Assembly: GCA_030770425.1 (NCBI GenBank)
Contig: JASJFT010000328.1
Location: 1 to 34,880, forward strand
DNA length: 34,880 bases
Direction: 5' to 3'
Source: Darksidea phi
Taxonomy: Eukaryota; Ascomycota; Dothideomycetes; Pleosporales; Lentitheciaceae
Shown here: positions 1-9,729 of the stretch, piece after piece
Position numbering within the stretch: the first letter of the stretch is position 1
How the letters are laid out: the number at the start of each line of letters is the position of its first letter
The notes under the pieces: generated by a model
Told to the model about the DNA's origin: nothing
Database searches by the model: none
The model's input: only the letters and a program-made list of their open reading frames with translations
Translations under genes and position numbers: made by a program

Positions 1-642
1 TCGAGCTGGTTCGGGCTAGGAGACGGCGCCCAATGCGGGCTAGCGGGAGGTAACGGTAGCATGCCCGGGCGCGAAACGGGCCCCCCCCCCCCCCCCCCCC
101 CCCCCCCAGCAACGCTTTGCCCTTTTCCAATGTTTATACCAATGAAAATTGGGAAAATGTCGTGCAACCTGCTCGATCGCCTCCTTCTTCCTAGATCAGC
201 CTGCCTTCTGCCTTACTGCACTGCCATAATCGCTACGCAAGGCAGTTTGCCAAGTTCAATGCGCAGGGCGGAGTCGCCTCGGGGCGTTGATACCTTTCTC
301 GGCATGAGGCATATGCGGTCTAAACTTTATCATACGACGACCCTTCGCCTCACGTTCAATGCAGGTGGTTATCATTGGTCTGCCTTGTTTGTCTTTGCCC
401 GCCCCATAATCTCTGGGCAGTGTTGAAAAGATCCCGGTCTCGAGGATAAAGACCTGGAGGCATGCCCCTAATGGAAAACGTAGGGTTCAGCTCGAAAACT
501 CTCACTTCTCAGAGCCATCGAAAATGCTTTAAATGCCGCTTCCGCCGATGAAGGCCCAGCCCAGACACTTCTGTCTTGATTATATAAACTTGTTGAAGCA
601 CATCGCGTTGGAGGAACTTCAAGTGTGTCCTGACTTGCACAC
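1..642. other. Intergenic sequence, no gene recognised
   Basis: No convincing coding region is visible. The only open frame of note runs across a homopolymer tract and encodes a run of prolines followed by sequence of no recognisable family. The stretch upstream of 643 presumably contains the promoter of the zinc-finger gene, but I see no clear TATA element. Confidence 0.5.
81..107. repeat. 27-nt poly-C homopolymer
   Basis: An uninterrupted run of 27 C, preceded by GGG. Such a tract is prone to length variation and to sequencing error, so its true length is uncertain. The opposite end of the window is also a G-homopolymer region. Confidence 0.9.
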
Positions 643-1807
643 ATGGACAACTTCCCATTAGATCTTTCAGGTCTCTGTGAGGTTGATCCTTTGAGCAATC
701 TTGATTCATATGATGTCTCCTTGCGCAATGTGGAACCGCTCCAGCACAAGAATTATGGATCAAGTTCAGGAGGCCTGGCGGGCTCTTTGTCGGCTGGCAT
801 TGTCAGTGAAGCTAAGAGTGATCACGATACACGCGGATATACCCGCCAGGCTCCTCAACTTGGCCATGGCAATCATGGACTTTTTCATGCTCAGCCTTGG
901 GGCCTGGTGGGTATCACGTCCGCTCTTAGAAATCTTTAATGGTGGCCTAACACTCGTGCGTGTGTAGGAGTGTCAAACTTCCTCTCACGGTTGCTTGAAT
1001 CCTACGATACCGGTTTGCCCTTGTGTCTACCATGGCTGCCACCAGGCAAACAAACAACTACAACCCAATGGCTCCGGAGTGCCGGCCCCTCTTGGGATGC
1101 TTGATGCATCGCTCACTCTGTGCAATGCAGACACTTCGATGTATTCTGAAACGGTAGACTGTCTTTCAGATTATGGATCTCTCGGGTGTCTAACAGTTTT
1201 AGACGAGCTTGTCTAGTTACTCTACCTCTGCAGCTCTTCAGCCTATCCCTTCCTTCAAGATTCATCTTCCAACGCGAGCCAAGACTCATCAACCGGTGGG
1301 TTTCCCAGCTCCTTTTGACGAAGAGTTTTTGCGCGTTCCGCAGCATTAGACGAATTCCGACCCCACGGCGACTACAGGAACCCCCAGCCTGGACCCAATC
1401 GATTCGACTTTCTCCTCGGTACGACGCTGAACTCATCGCCACGAAAGACCATGTCTTGTACAGACGCCGCTTACGATAGCTTGGACACGTCCAACGTCCC
1501 AAGCCCATCTCCAAGCTCAGGCCGTGAGCATCACTCCAACGTTCAAGCCCGCAAGCGCCGCCGTCACTGCCCGCATCACCCTTGCCCTCGAAGTTTCATG
1601 TCCCGCATCGATCTTGAACAGCATACTGCGACTCGGCAGCATGAGAAAGATGTGCATAGCTCTGGGCGCGCTGATCGTAATCGTTTCCGATGCCAGTACT
1701 CATGGTGCAAGAGAAGCCAGGAAGGATTTGTGAGGAAAGACCACTACATGAGACATGTGGAGCGGATGCATGGAGGCGTAGCGGCGGATGAAAGTGGGGG
1801 TAGCTAG
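643..1807 (+). CDS. C2H2 zinc-finger protein, probable transcription factor (4 exons)
   Basis: Proposed model: join(643..906, 968..1185, 1234..1295, 1350..1807), 333 aa. The introns start GTGGGT, GTGTCT and GTGGGT, end in AG, and are 61, 48 and 54 nt. Removing them eliminates the in-frame TAG at 1214 and TGA at 1316. The C-terminus carries two C2H2-like fingers after a basic run (KRRR). The first is C-x4-C-x12-H-x5-H. The second is C-x4-C-x15-H-x4-H, with the FVRKDHYMRHVERMH ending typical of fungal C2H2 proteins. The N-terminal two thirds is polar and Ser/Asp/Leu-rich, as expected for a regulatory region. The last exon is the most certain part. The first intron could use another acceptor, because residues just after it (Cys-rich) look less natural. 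Target genes cannot be inferred. Confidence 0.6.
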
Positions 1808-2016
1808 TAGTAATTGCAATTCTTTTATCCTGCTTGGACACGTGGTGTTGGTCTAGACTGTAGGATCCGTAGGATAACAATATGTGGAGCCGAGCACGAG
1901 AAAGTGATGATCTGCGCCCAAGCGCACGGACCACAGCTTAATCTGCAGCGATCTTAGCAAGCAACATTGAATGTTCCGAGCGGCTCTCATCATCTGCGAC
2001 TTCATTCCGGCACAAC
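1808..2016. other. Short intergenic gap
   Basis: This gap separates the zinc-finger gene from the tRNA-guanine transglycosylase gene on the same strand. It must hold the terminator of one and the promoter of the other. No distinct element is recognisable. Confidence 0.4.
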
Positions 2017-3442
2017 ATGGCGCCCGTCCCGATGCCCTCAGCCCTGACGTTTGAACTGCTAGGCAGGTGCTCGGTAACAGTACACGTCCCCATCTACCGG
2101 CCATGACTAATTCGACAGGTCACTAAAGCACGCGCCGCAACGCTGCACCTCCCCCACGGACCCGTGCCCCTCCCTATATTCATGCCCGTGGCCACGCAGG
2201 CTTCGCTCAAGGGCCTCACGCCAGACCAGCTAGAGGAGACGGGCTGTCGGTTATGTCTGAACAACACGTACCATCTAGGCCTTAAACCAGGACAGGCGAC
2301 GCTGGATGCAATCGGCGGCGCGCACAAGTTCCAGTCATGGCCGCATAACATACTCACAGGTGCTTACCCAGGCTCTCGATGAAGAGAGGGCAGGATGCTG
2401 ACTACTGCAGATAGTGGTGGGTCCGTGGCCTGCACAACCTGGCCCCCGAACGACGTGTAGCTGACCCGGATGTCAGCTTTCAAATGGTGTCTTTGCTCAA
2501 GCTCGCCAAAGTGACGGAAGAAGGTGTGCGATTTCTGAGCCCGCATGATGCCTCGCCGATGCTACTCACCCCGGAACACTCAATATCTCTCCAGAATTCC
2601 ATCGGCTCCGATGTGATCATGCAGCTCGACGACGTCATCGCAACCACGTCGCCCGACCTCGCCCGCATGACAGAAGCCATGGAGCGCTCTGTCCGATGGC
2701 TCGACCGCTGCATCCAGGCACACAAATACCCTGAGAGACAGAACCTCTTCTGCATCATACAAGGAGGCCTTGATCTGGATCTGAGGCGCGAATGCACCAA
2801 GGCGATGGTGGAGCGCGATACACCCGGCATCGCTATAGGGGGCTTGTCGGGCGGAGAGGCGAAGGACGAGTACTGCAAGGTGGTAGATACGTGTACGGGC
2901 CTGCTTCCAGAGAAGAAGCCACGCTATGTCATGGGAGTAGGATACCCGGAAGATTTGGTTGTCTCAGTTGCGCTGGGCGCCGACATGTTCGATTGTGTGT
3001 GGCCGACAAGAACAGCGGTAAACACCCAAACTTGACTATTGCACAGAAGGATGCTGATCATTTCCAGCGCTTCGGTAACGCCATCACGGCTCGTGGTGTT
3101 CTCAATATTCGCAACGCAGCATACGCGGAAGATTTCGGCCCCATAGAACAAGGCTGCCGGTGTGTCTGCTGTCGGTCGCCCGAGGAGGGAGGGCTGGGCA
3201 TCACGCGTGCCTACATCTACCACGTCACGGCCAAAGAGACGGCGGGCGCGCATCTCTTGACCATGCACAATGTGCACTACCAGCTCAATCTGATGAAGCT
3301 AGCGAGAGAAGCGATCCTGGAGGACAGGTATCCGGCATTTGTGAAGGACTTCTTTGGCAAGCTGTACGACGAGAAGAGCAAGTACCCGGACTGGGCGGTC
3401 AATGCGTTGAGGGGGGTTGGTGTTGACTTGCGGGATGAGTGA
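2017..3442 (+). CDS. QTRT1: Queuine tRNA-ribosyltransferase, catalytic subunit (TGT)
   Basis: The enzyme exchanges guanine-34 of GUN-anticodon tRNAs for queuine, acting with a QTRT2 partner. Model: join(2017..2073, 2119..2359, 2411..2420, 2477..3017, 3068..3442), 407 aa, close to the family's usual ~400. The start [15 protein letters not shown] is followed by a 45-nt intron. Visible motifs are NNTYHL near the N-terminus, DSGGFQ with catalytic Asp100, IIQGG and GGLSGGE for base recognition, and [17 protein letters not shown] with the nucleophile Asp275. The zinc site is C313-x-C315-x2-C318 with His350 in TMHN. The DSGG codons sit in a 10-nt microexon flanked by introns of 51 and 56 nt, both with CTGAC branch-like sequences. 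The spacing between the zinc cysteines and His is longer than in bacteria because of a SPEEGGLGI insertion. The family assignment is firm; splice sites rest on frame continuity. Confidence 0.93.
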
Positions 3443-3622
3443 ATGGAGACTGTAATAATGGAACATGCATGTATCCTATGCAAAGACGCAGAATAGATTC
3501 TGGGATGCTAGAGCATAATGTATATGACCTGGTGTGTGCCATAGCGCGCTAGGCAGCCCTACGCAATCGCCGATTTGGCGCTATGATCCACTCGGACTTC
3601 CTTTCACCAGCATCACGGCACG

Positions 3623-6600
3623 TTGGAACACGACGCAGCGCAGACATCGACGCGCCGCGCTGCGGCAACACATGGTCGGACGCAGACGCAGATGCAGAAC
3701 AACGCCGCGCCGGCCGGGGGTCCGCCCAGCAACGGCGCACCCGCGCACCCGTCAACAAACAACGACGCGCGCCTCCTTTCACACTCGCTGACGCGCCTCT
3801 CGCTCCACACGGCTGCAAACCCCCCGCCGCAATCGCCGGGCATGCACTCACCCAGATATCGCCCCGCAGCGAACCGCATTCCTTCCTCGCCAGGCCTAGC
3901 GAACAGTCCGGCGCGTCGCAGCTCGAGTGTGGTGAGCCTGAAGCGCTCGTCGAGCCCCGCGCCGAACAGGACATCGTCGCGGTCGTCGATGCGCAGCGAC
4001 ATGCCGGGCACGCCCAGAGCTGCCTCGCGAGCGTCGGTGTCGAGACGATCGAGCTTCAACCCGAACATGCCGTCGCCCGTTATGCCTAAGTCCCCGCTTG
4101 GGATGTCAGTCGACGAAGAGAAGGTGCCGCTGCGAGCCTGCGACATTGCCGAGGAGCATTTCAAGAGAGAGCTGGCATTGCACGAGGGCATGGCAGGGGC
4201 GGCGAACGCAGGCACCATCGTCATCATCCACGACCAATGCTACGGCCACCGATACGCGCGGCCCAAGACGAACAAGGCTACCCTGAACACCATCATGGAG
4301 CGCCCAGAGCGCATGCTGGCGAGTGTGAGGGGCATTTCGGCCGCGTACGTCAGGCTGGGCGGGAGACATTGCGAGGGCACCAGTCCGCTGCGACCGAACC
4401 AGAGTCCATCCGAGCGCATTCCGTTCAAGATCCGGAAGACGACCCGTGCCATTGACCTGACCTCGCAGGCCGTTACCAACGTCCATGGGACCAAGTGGAT
4501 GGACGAGTTCAAGGCGCTGTGCGAGAATGCGGAGCGGAAACTCGCGGCCAACGGAAAAGAGCTGGCGCGGGACCCCCCGACCAGACTAGATCAACCACCA
4601 AAGAAGCAATTCCACCCCCTGGATCTGTACCTCTGTTCCGAGTCACTGCATGCGATACAGGGCGCGCTCGGCGGCGTCATGGATGCCGTTGACGCCGTGT
4701 TCCAGGGCTCCGCTATCGACAATGGCGTCTCGCGCGCATTCGTGTGTATCCGCCCGCCCGGCCATCACTGCTCTGCCGAGTGGCCCTCGGGCTTCTGTTG
4801 GATCAACAACGTCCATGTCGGGATCGAGCACGCCATCATCAACTACGGACTCACTCACGCGGCAATCATCGACTTCGACCTGCACCACGGGGACGGCTCG
4901 CAGTCCATTACCTGGGATCGAAACAAGAAAGTGCAAGGCATGCACAAGAACACGCCGCACTGGAAGAAGACGTCCGTCGGCTACTTCAGCTTGCACGACA
5001 TCAACTCGTTCCCGTGCGAGGACGGCGATGACGAAAAGGTTCAGGCGGCTAGTCTGTGTATAGACAACGCCCACGGCCAGTCTGTCTGGAACATTCACCT
5101 CGAAACCTGGTCCACGCCGAACGAGTTCTGGGGGATTTACGAAGAGAAGTACATGGTGCTTCTCGAGAAGGCGCGCAAGTATCTCAATTTCCACACCAAC
5201 CGCCTTCGCAAATCGCCGAACCATCCTGCGCCGAAGGCTGCTATCTTCCTATCTGCCGGCTTTGATGCCAGCGAATGGGAAACGGCCGGAATGCAGAGGC
5301 ACAGGGTCAATGTCCCCACCGAATTCTATGCCCGCTTCACGCAGGATGTTGTTAAGCTTGCGCAGGAGGCCGACACTGGTGTGGATGGGCGCGTCATCTC
5401 TGTGCTCGAGGGCGGTTATAGCGATAGAGCGCTGGCAAGTGGTGTTCTCAGCCATCTCAGCGGCCTCTGCGATGGCCAGGTGTGGTCCGATTCAACTCCA
5501 TCCGGCGGCTTGGCTTTCGACATGCAGCGACGCGTAAATGAATTGAGTGTGCGAGACGAGGATGACCTCATGAACGGAATCGCCACTCCAGTCACATACG
5601 ATCCTCGCTGGTGGGATGAGTCGCGATTAGCAGAGCTCGAGAACCTCGTTACACCACCACTAGCTGTTGCACCCAAGAAAGTGCGAACTGGACCACCCGC
5701 ACATTTCTCCTCTCCCACTCAGTCATTTACCGCCAAGGTCGTCGACCCAACCAAACTCCACCGCACTGTTTCTGGCCGATACCCATCCGCAAGTCCCTCA
5801 AGAGCACCAACACCACCACCACCAGACGTTGACTGGGCCACAGCTTCTCACGCGCTGAGCAAGCTACTCATCCCTTCCGATCGTCAGACGCAGAGCCACA
5901 GGCCAGAAGACCTTACCGAGCCGAAGATTAAGAAGGAGAAACCAGCGCCTGCATTAGCCTCTGTACATGTAGATCCCTCAGGCCGTCAGCTTCGCGGAAG
6001 GAAACCTGTGGCTACCTACGCAGATGCGCGCTCTGATGACGACACAGCTTCTGTACCCGCCGAGTCAAAAGCAAATCGCCGAAGGACCATCGCAGATCTG
6101 CCTTTCCCGACGACCGAACCTCTGGAGCCTGAACGCTCTACTTCTCGCCGCATGAGCATTGCATCGACTTCGAGTTCCGTGGCTGGTGACAAGAGCCTAG
6201 GTCGTGCTTCCAGCGTCGTACCCGGCCGCCGAAGCGTTACTCCTGCCCTCAGCAACACAAACGGAGTCCAGGTCAAGAAGGCACGAGGAACAACAACGGC
6301 GTCTCGAATGCCCAAGAACCAGCCACCACCTGTACCGCGGGTGCCGAATAACTATCTAAGCAAAGCAGCTTCGTCAAAGGAGAAGGAGTCAAAGGAGAAG
6401 GAGAACGAAATCGATCAGCTTACATCCGCAGTGAAACGTATTACGTTGAAGCTGCCATCCAAAGAGGAACATGATGCTAAGGAGAAAGCAAAGGAGATGG
6501 AGAAAAAGGCCAAGCCCACGAGGAAAGTGGCAGCGCCAAGAACCACGAAGAGTACAACCACGAAACCGGCCGTGACGAAGAGAGCTGCTGGGAAACTAAC

Positions 6601-7363
6601 CAAAACCTCTAAGCCTCCCTTGCCTACCGAGCCATCGGCTCCTATCCCAGCGCTTGAGAAGCCCAGTTTGGAGGTGGCGGCAACAGCTCAGCTCGAGCAG
6701 CCTCAACCTGTGGGGCCAATTGAAGCATCAAGCGTTATTGGACAAGCCGCCGCCCCTACGTCCATTGAGCCAGTGGAACTTCCCGTCGAGGCATCGCGTC
6801 GGCAATCTACACTCATCCCCGAACCCCCAACCGACCTCGTCGAAATGAGCCTCACTCCCGACCAACTTCCCAAACCTTCCTTCGTGGAAGCAGTAAGAGA
6901 TGAGGAGTTGCTTATGACGACAGCTCCACCGCGTCCAGACACACCTCCGCCGCCGCCGCCGCCGCCGCCGTCGACGTTGGCGCAGTTTGTTCATCAAAAT
7001 ACGCATTCATTTGGGGTAGTGAGCCCGCCAAGTCAGATGTTGGCGCAGAGCACTGTGCCTTGGGGAGGTTTGAACAATGATGCGGTGCCCTCCACTACGA
7101 TGCCTACGGAACCTATAACTGTGGTGCCTCCAGCGCCTCCTTCCAGTACGAGTGCCCCAAAGCCGGTGTCTCCTCCTGGGGTGAAGGCTAGTTTACCCGT
7201 TTTCACCGCGGATGGTGTCATACCTTTCGCGTCGAACTCAAATGGTGCACTATCGGATGGGCAGCAGAGTGTAGGTACCGGTCCTGGTCTTGGTGCAACG
7301 AAGGTCAAAGAAGAAGAGAAAGGAAGTAATATTTGGGACGTGCCTGATACGCCTGCGCGTTGA
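3623..7363 (+). CDS. HOS3: HOS3-like histone deacetylase
   Basis: Single-exon gene, 1246 aa. The zinc-dependent deacetylase domain spans roughly residues 200-620. Signature motifs are RPPGHHCSAEWPSGFCW near residues 378-394 (tandem active-site histidines), DFDLHHGDG near 417 (zinc Asp and His), SAGFDASEWE (second zinc Asp) and LEGGYS (active-site Tyr). The AEWPSGFCW context and the NTPHWKKTS insertion fit the HOS3 branch of fungal class II enzymes rather than RPD3 or HDA1. The first ~190 residues are Ser/Arg/Pro-rich. The long C-terminal ~600 residues are low complexity, with a basic Lys/Thr-rich stretch (KPTRKVAAPRTTKS) and a nine-proline run encoded by a CCG microsatellite at about 6946-6970; this tail is probably disordered. 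It likely acts on chromatin or cytoskeletal/septum targets, as yeast Hos3 does. The first in-frame ATG was taken as the start; a downstream Met is possible. Confidence 0.93.
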   Translation: MEHDAAQTSTRRAAATHGRTQTQMQNNAAPAGGPPSNGAPAHPSTNNDARLLSHSLTRLSLHTAANPPPQSPGMHSPRYRPAANRIPSSPGLANSPARRSSSVVSLKRSSSPAPNRTSSRSSMRSDMPGTPRAASRASVSRRSSFNPNMPSPVMPKSPLGMSVDEEKVPLRACDIAEEHFKRELALHEGMAGAANAGTIVIIHDQCYGHRYARPKTNKATLNTIMERPERMLASVRGISAAYVRLGGRHCEGTSPLRPNQSPSERIPFKIRKTTRAIDLTSQAVTNVHGTKWMDEFKALCENAERKLAANGKELARDPPTRLDQPPKKQFHPLDLYLCSESLHAIQGALGGVMDAVDAVFQGSAIDNGVSRAFVCIRPPGHHCSAEWPSGFCWINNVHVGIEHAIINYGLTHAAIIDFDLHHGDGSQSITWDRNKKVQGMHKNTPHWKKTSVGYFSLHDINSFPCEDGDDEKVQAASLCIDNAHGQSVWNIHLETWSTPNEFWGIYEEKYMVLLEKARKYLNFHTNRLRKSPNHPAPKAAIFLSAGFDASEWETAGMQRHRVNVPTEFYARFTQDVVKLAQEADTGVDGRVISVLEGGYSDRALASGVLSHLSGLCDGQVWSDSTPSGGLAFDMQRRVNELSVRDEDDLMNGIATPVTYDPRWWDESRLAELENLVTPPLAVAPKKVRTGPPAHFSSPTQSFTAKVVDPTKLHRTVSGRYPSASPSRAPTPPPPDVDWATASHALSKLLIPSDRQTQSHRPEDLTEPKIKKEKPAPALASVHVDPSGRQLRGRKPVATYADARSDDDTASVPAESKANRRRTIADLPFPTTEPLEPERSTSRRMSIASTSSSVAGDKSLGRASSVVPGRRSVTPALSNTNGVQVKKARGTTTASRMPKNQPPPVPRVPNNYLSKAASSKEKESKEKENEIDQLTSAVKRITLKLPSKEEHDAKEKAKEMEKKAKPTRKVAAPRTTKSTTTKPAVTKRAAGKLTKTSKPPLPTEPSAPIPALEKPSLEVAATAQLEQPQPVGPIEASSVIGQAAAPTSIEPVELPVEASRRQSTLIPEPPTDLVEMSLTPDQLPKPSFVEAVRDEELLMTTAPPRPDTPPPPPPPPPSTLAQFVHQNTHSFGVVSPPSQMLAQSTVPWGGLNNDAVPSTTMPTEPITVVPPAPPSSTSAPKPVSPPGVKASLPVFTADGVIPFASNSNGALSDGQQSVGTGPGLGATKVKEEEKGSNIWDVPDTPAR
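6946..6970. repeat. CCG trinucleotide microsatellite inside HOS3-like gene
   Basis: About eight consecutive CCG/CGC triplets encode a proline run in the disordered tail. The tract stays in frame, so length changes would alter only proline number. Confidence 0.8.
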
Positions 7364-8160
7364 GGATTCTGTACCTTCGTCGTGTGTATCTGGTGGACGA
7401 TGTGGTCCTCGTGGAGCCCTACTCTTTATGGTGTTCGGTTCCCTCGAACGCAGCATATTGAGCCTTTCGTGGGCGTTTTGATTGTCCTCGAGGGTCCCTT
7501 GTCTGGTATGACTTGGCTTTTCTTTCTCTTTGGCGGGATAACTTTTTTGTATGCCTGTAATATTCGTGCTATGCTTCATCTTCTTTGGTTGGGGTTAAGG
7601 AAGTAGTATTAAGATACCCGCCTTTGTATAGGCTTGCGGGAGGTTTAGGAATCCTTTGGCATATCCACTTCGGCCCGTCACGGTGTACTCTGCATGGAAG
7701 AATGAACTTAACGTACAAAACATTACACTTGTGACTATAATACAACTAATCCTAATGCGCTTCAACGCTTGCTGTGGAGTGTGCAAGAAGCGTGACGACA
7801 AAGATCGGGAGATAGGAAGGGTAAGCGCCATCCCGATACTGTTCACCGTTGGTCCGCGCTCTCAATCAAACATGAAAATCCGTTTTGAGGTGCCAAATTG
7901 TCTCCCGCACCAACCAAAAAAAGACTTTAGCGCCGCTCATCTCGATCGCCTTCCATAAACCATAATGACTCGCCTGGGAACGCACTAATCGCTGAAACGG
8001 ATGTCGATGGATGAACCGGGGCTTTGGATACACTGGTAGCCTTCAGTGCCGAAGAGAAGGCGGAAAGGTCAGCTGCTGCTCCATGACGACGTCTAAGTCT
8101 CACCACCCTATATCGAATCTGTTAAGAAGAAATTGGCTAACAGTCGAACCTCGCATTCTA
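7364..8160. other. Convergent intergenic region
   Basis: This lies between the 3' ends of the HOS3-like gene (+) and the RING-type gene (-). It should contain both terminators. No family is recognisable in any frame, and the short open frames look incidental. Confidence 0.5.
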
Positions 8161-8327
8161 GCTCGATCTTGCAGGATGATGCCGAGAGCTCCGTGGATTA
8201 ATGGCTCGAATTGCTGCTGGACAGAAGAGCGACACTAGAGAATAGTCGACGCGGGCCCTGTTCAGCCTATACGAGGTGTTTCGGCCCTGAACGGTATCCA
8301 CCAATACGGCGGTGGAACGGCGTGATG

Positions 8328-8399
8328 ATGAGTGTCGGCCAGAAGATGGGTGTTGACCAGAAGATGAGTGTCGGCCAGGAGATGAGTGCCGTCTAGAAG
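8328..8399. repeat. 18-bp tandem repeat, four units
   Basis: Four imperfect units of ATGAGTGTCGGCCAGAAG lie at 8328-8345, 8346-8363, 8364-8381 and 8382-8399, followed by a degenerate fifth. Read on the minus strand in the frame of the adjacent RING gene they encode a six-residue Ser/His/Arg-rich period (RHSSSG, QHPSSG, RHSSS). They lie just beyond that gene's TAA codon. Confidence 0.85.
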
Positions 8400-8406
8400 A
8401 TGAGGG

Positions 8407-9006
8407 TTAGTGCGACGAGGATGGGTTGTAGCTGCTGTAGCTGTGAGATGGGTGGTAGGAACCGCGACCACTACCGCTGCTTCTATCCTGTTCCAAGCGG
8501 CTGCTGCTCGCCTGCGATCGATGAGGGGGTGTGAACCTTTCATCCTTATCGGTGACGTCTGCGATCCAGCCGCGCCTTCTCGCTGGCAGTGCGTGCCGCA
8601 TGTCGTTGAAGCGATCCAACCTCGATGAGCCAGCAGCGCTCCAGCCTTGTGAGCGGTTAATATTGCGCGGCAGATCGCTCAACGCCCTCTGTTGGGTAGA
8701 GTCGCGTTGTGCTAACGGGCCGTAGGTGATTGCATCCCATTCGCTCGCAATCCTATCCGAATTCGTATTCTCGAAGAACTTATGTCTACAAATAGGACAC
8801 TTGTTCGCGCCTCCACAGTTTGATCCGAGCCAGTTTGTGATGCAGTCGTAGCAGAATATATGTGAACAACCGTCAAGCCGTGCGGGAATGTTGGGAGTAA
8901 TAGGTGGATCCTCAAAGCCTTCTTGGTAGATCGAACAGGTCCGCGGATAGATTGTTAGGCGGTGGACGTTGAACGTGAGGAAGGCGGCCCTACTAGGTAG
9001 AGGCAT
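8407..9006 (-). CDS. RING-type zinc-finger protein with one ligand replaced; possibly decaying
   Basis: 199 aa as an uninterrupted frame. The family is normally an E3 ubiquitin ligase. A RING pattern begins at Cys24: C24-S-I-Y27, then C47-S-H49, C52, C55, C70 and C73. The second cysteine of the usual C-x2-C pair is Tyr27 (codon TAC instead of TGC/TGT), so the first zinc site lacks a ligand. The C-terminal half is Ser/Arg/Tyr-rich and looks disordered. After the TAA at 8409-8407 the same frame stays open for 82 more codons, down to TAG at 8160-8158, with the same Ser-rich composition. The stop may therefore be a nonsense mutation. Alternatively the TAA may lie inside an intron, because the sequence around it (CTAACCC..TTCTAG) resembles a fungal branch site and acceptor. 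The start ATG precedes the RING directly. Confidence 0.7.
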   Translation of the reverse strand: MPLPSRAAFLTFNVHRLTIYPRTCSIYQEGFEDPPITPNIPARLDGCSHIFCYDCITNWLGSNCGGANKCPICRHKFFENTNSDRIASEWDAITYGPLAQRDSTQQRALSDLPRNINRSQGWSAAGSSRLDRFNDMRHALPARRRGWIADVTDKDERFTPPHRSQASSSRLEQDRSSGSGRGSYHPSHSYSSYNPSSSH

Positions 9007-9729
9007 CTTGGTAAACAGTGTTGTGTGGGTAGCGTTAAGTTTGGGTGGTGATCGTAGCTGGTGGTTGGCGTTGCGGGTTTCTTATGTTCCAGTTGAGTGG
9101 TATTCGAGCAGTGTTGGAGAGAAAGGAAAGGACCCAGACGCGGGTTTATATGTGGTATGCGGCCACGGCTTTGTCCCTGTCCGGGCTTATTGTACAATCA
9201 GGTTATTGTGTTGACTTGAACGCGAGAAAAGGTGAGAGAAAGGGAGGCTCAAAACAATAGAGTCCGTCCTTACGTTGCTGCTTCAGTAATGTCGCCTTGT
9301 CATGTGGTTTAGGCTGTAGGTCTAACTCATTATAGGCAGTAGTGTTCGTTCCGCCGAGAATATCGAACACAGGTGCATTCTTATTGTGTGTACGTATAAA
9401 TCAAAGTGTATTAATGCAAAGTAAGAGTAGGGTAGGCACACACGTAAACGCGAAGGCAGCGAAATTATAGCATTTCCATAAAACTGAAACAGGTTTTCAA
9501 GAAAAAGTAGTCATGAAATAGTAGACCTAAAAATAAGGTCTAATATAGAACTATGGTTTTATACCGCTTGGAGTGCTCCGCTCCGATATCCAATGGGTTT
9601 AGAGCGCCGCGCTTAGTGGCGCTCGGTGTTTCAGCGCAGCACCACAGCCACAACAACACTGAATCTAATCAACCATCCATCAGCTCACAACCCTCCTTCC
9701 ATCACCATTCATCACAAAGTGACTCCGCA
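9007..9729. other. Divergent intergenic region with two small hairpins
   Basis: This is the shared upstream region of the RING gene (-) and the M28 peptidase gene (+). A minus-strand TATA-like CATATAAA lies near 9145-9153, about 140 bp before the RING start. Two perfect 7-bp inverted repeats occur: TAGACCT/AGGTCTA at 9522-9542 and GAGCGCC/GGCGCTC at 9602-9624. They may mark an old insertion. An in-frame ATG at 9553 exists, but the signal peptide begins at 9730. Confidence 0.45.

Noticed and set aside
61..426. Open frame beginning with a poly-proline run
   Set aside because: The frame is created by the poly-C homopolymer; the remainder has no family features.
1203..1347. Apparent frameshifts and stops in the zinc-finger gene
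   Set aside because: Introns 1186-1233 and 1296-1349, both multiples of three with GT-AG ends, remove the stops and keep one frame, so no mutation needs to be assumed.
4643..5224. 193-aa minus-strand frame opposite the deacetylase domain
   Set aside because: Antisense shadow of the conserved, GC-rich HOS3 coding sequence.
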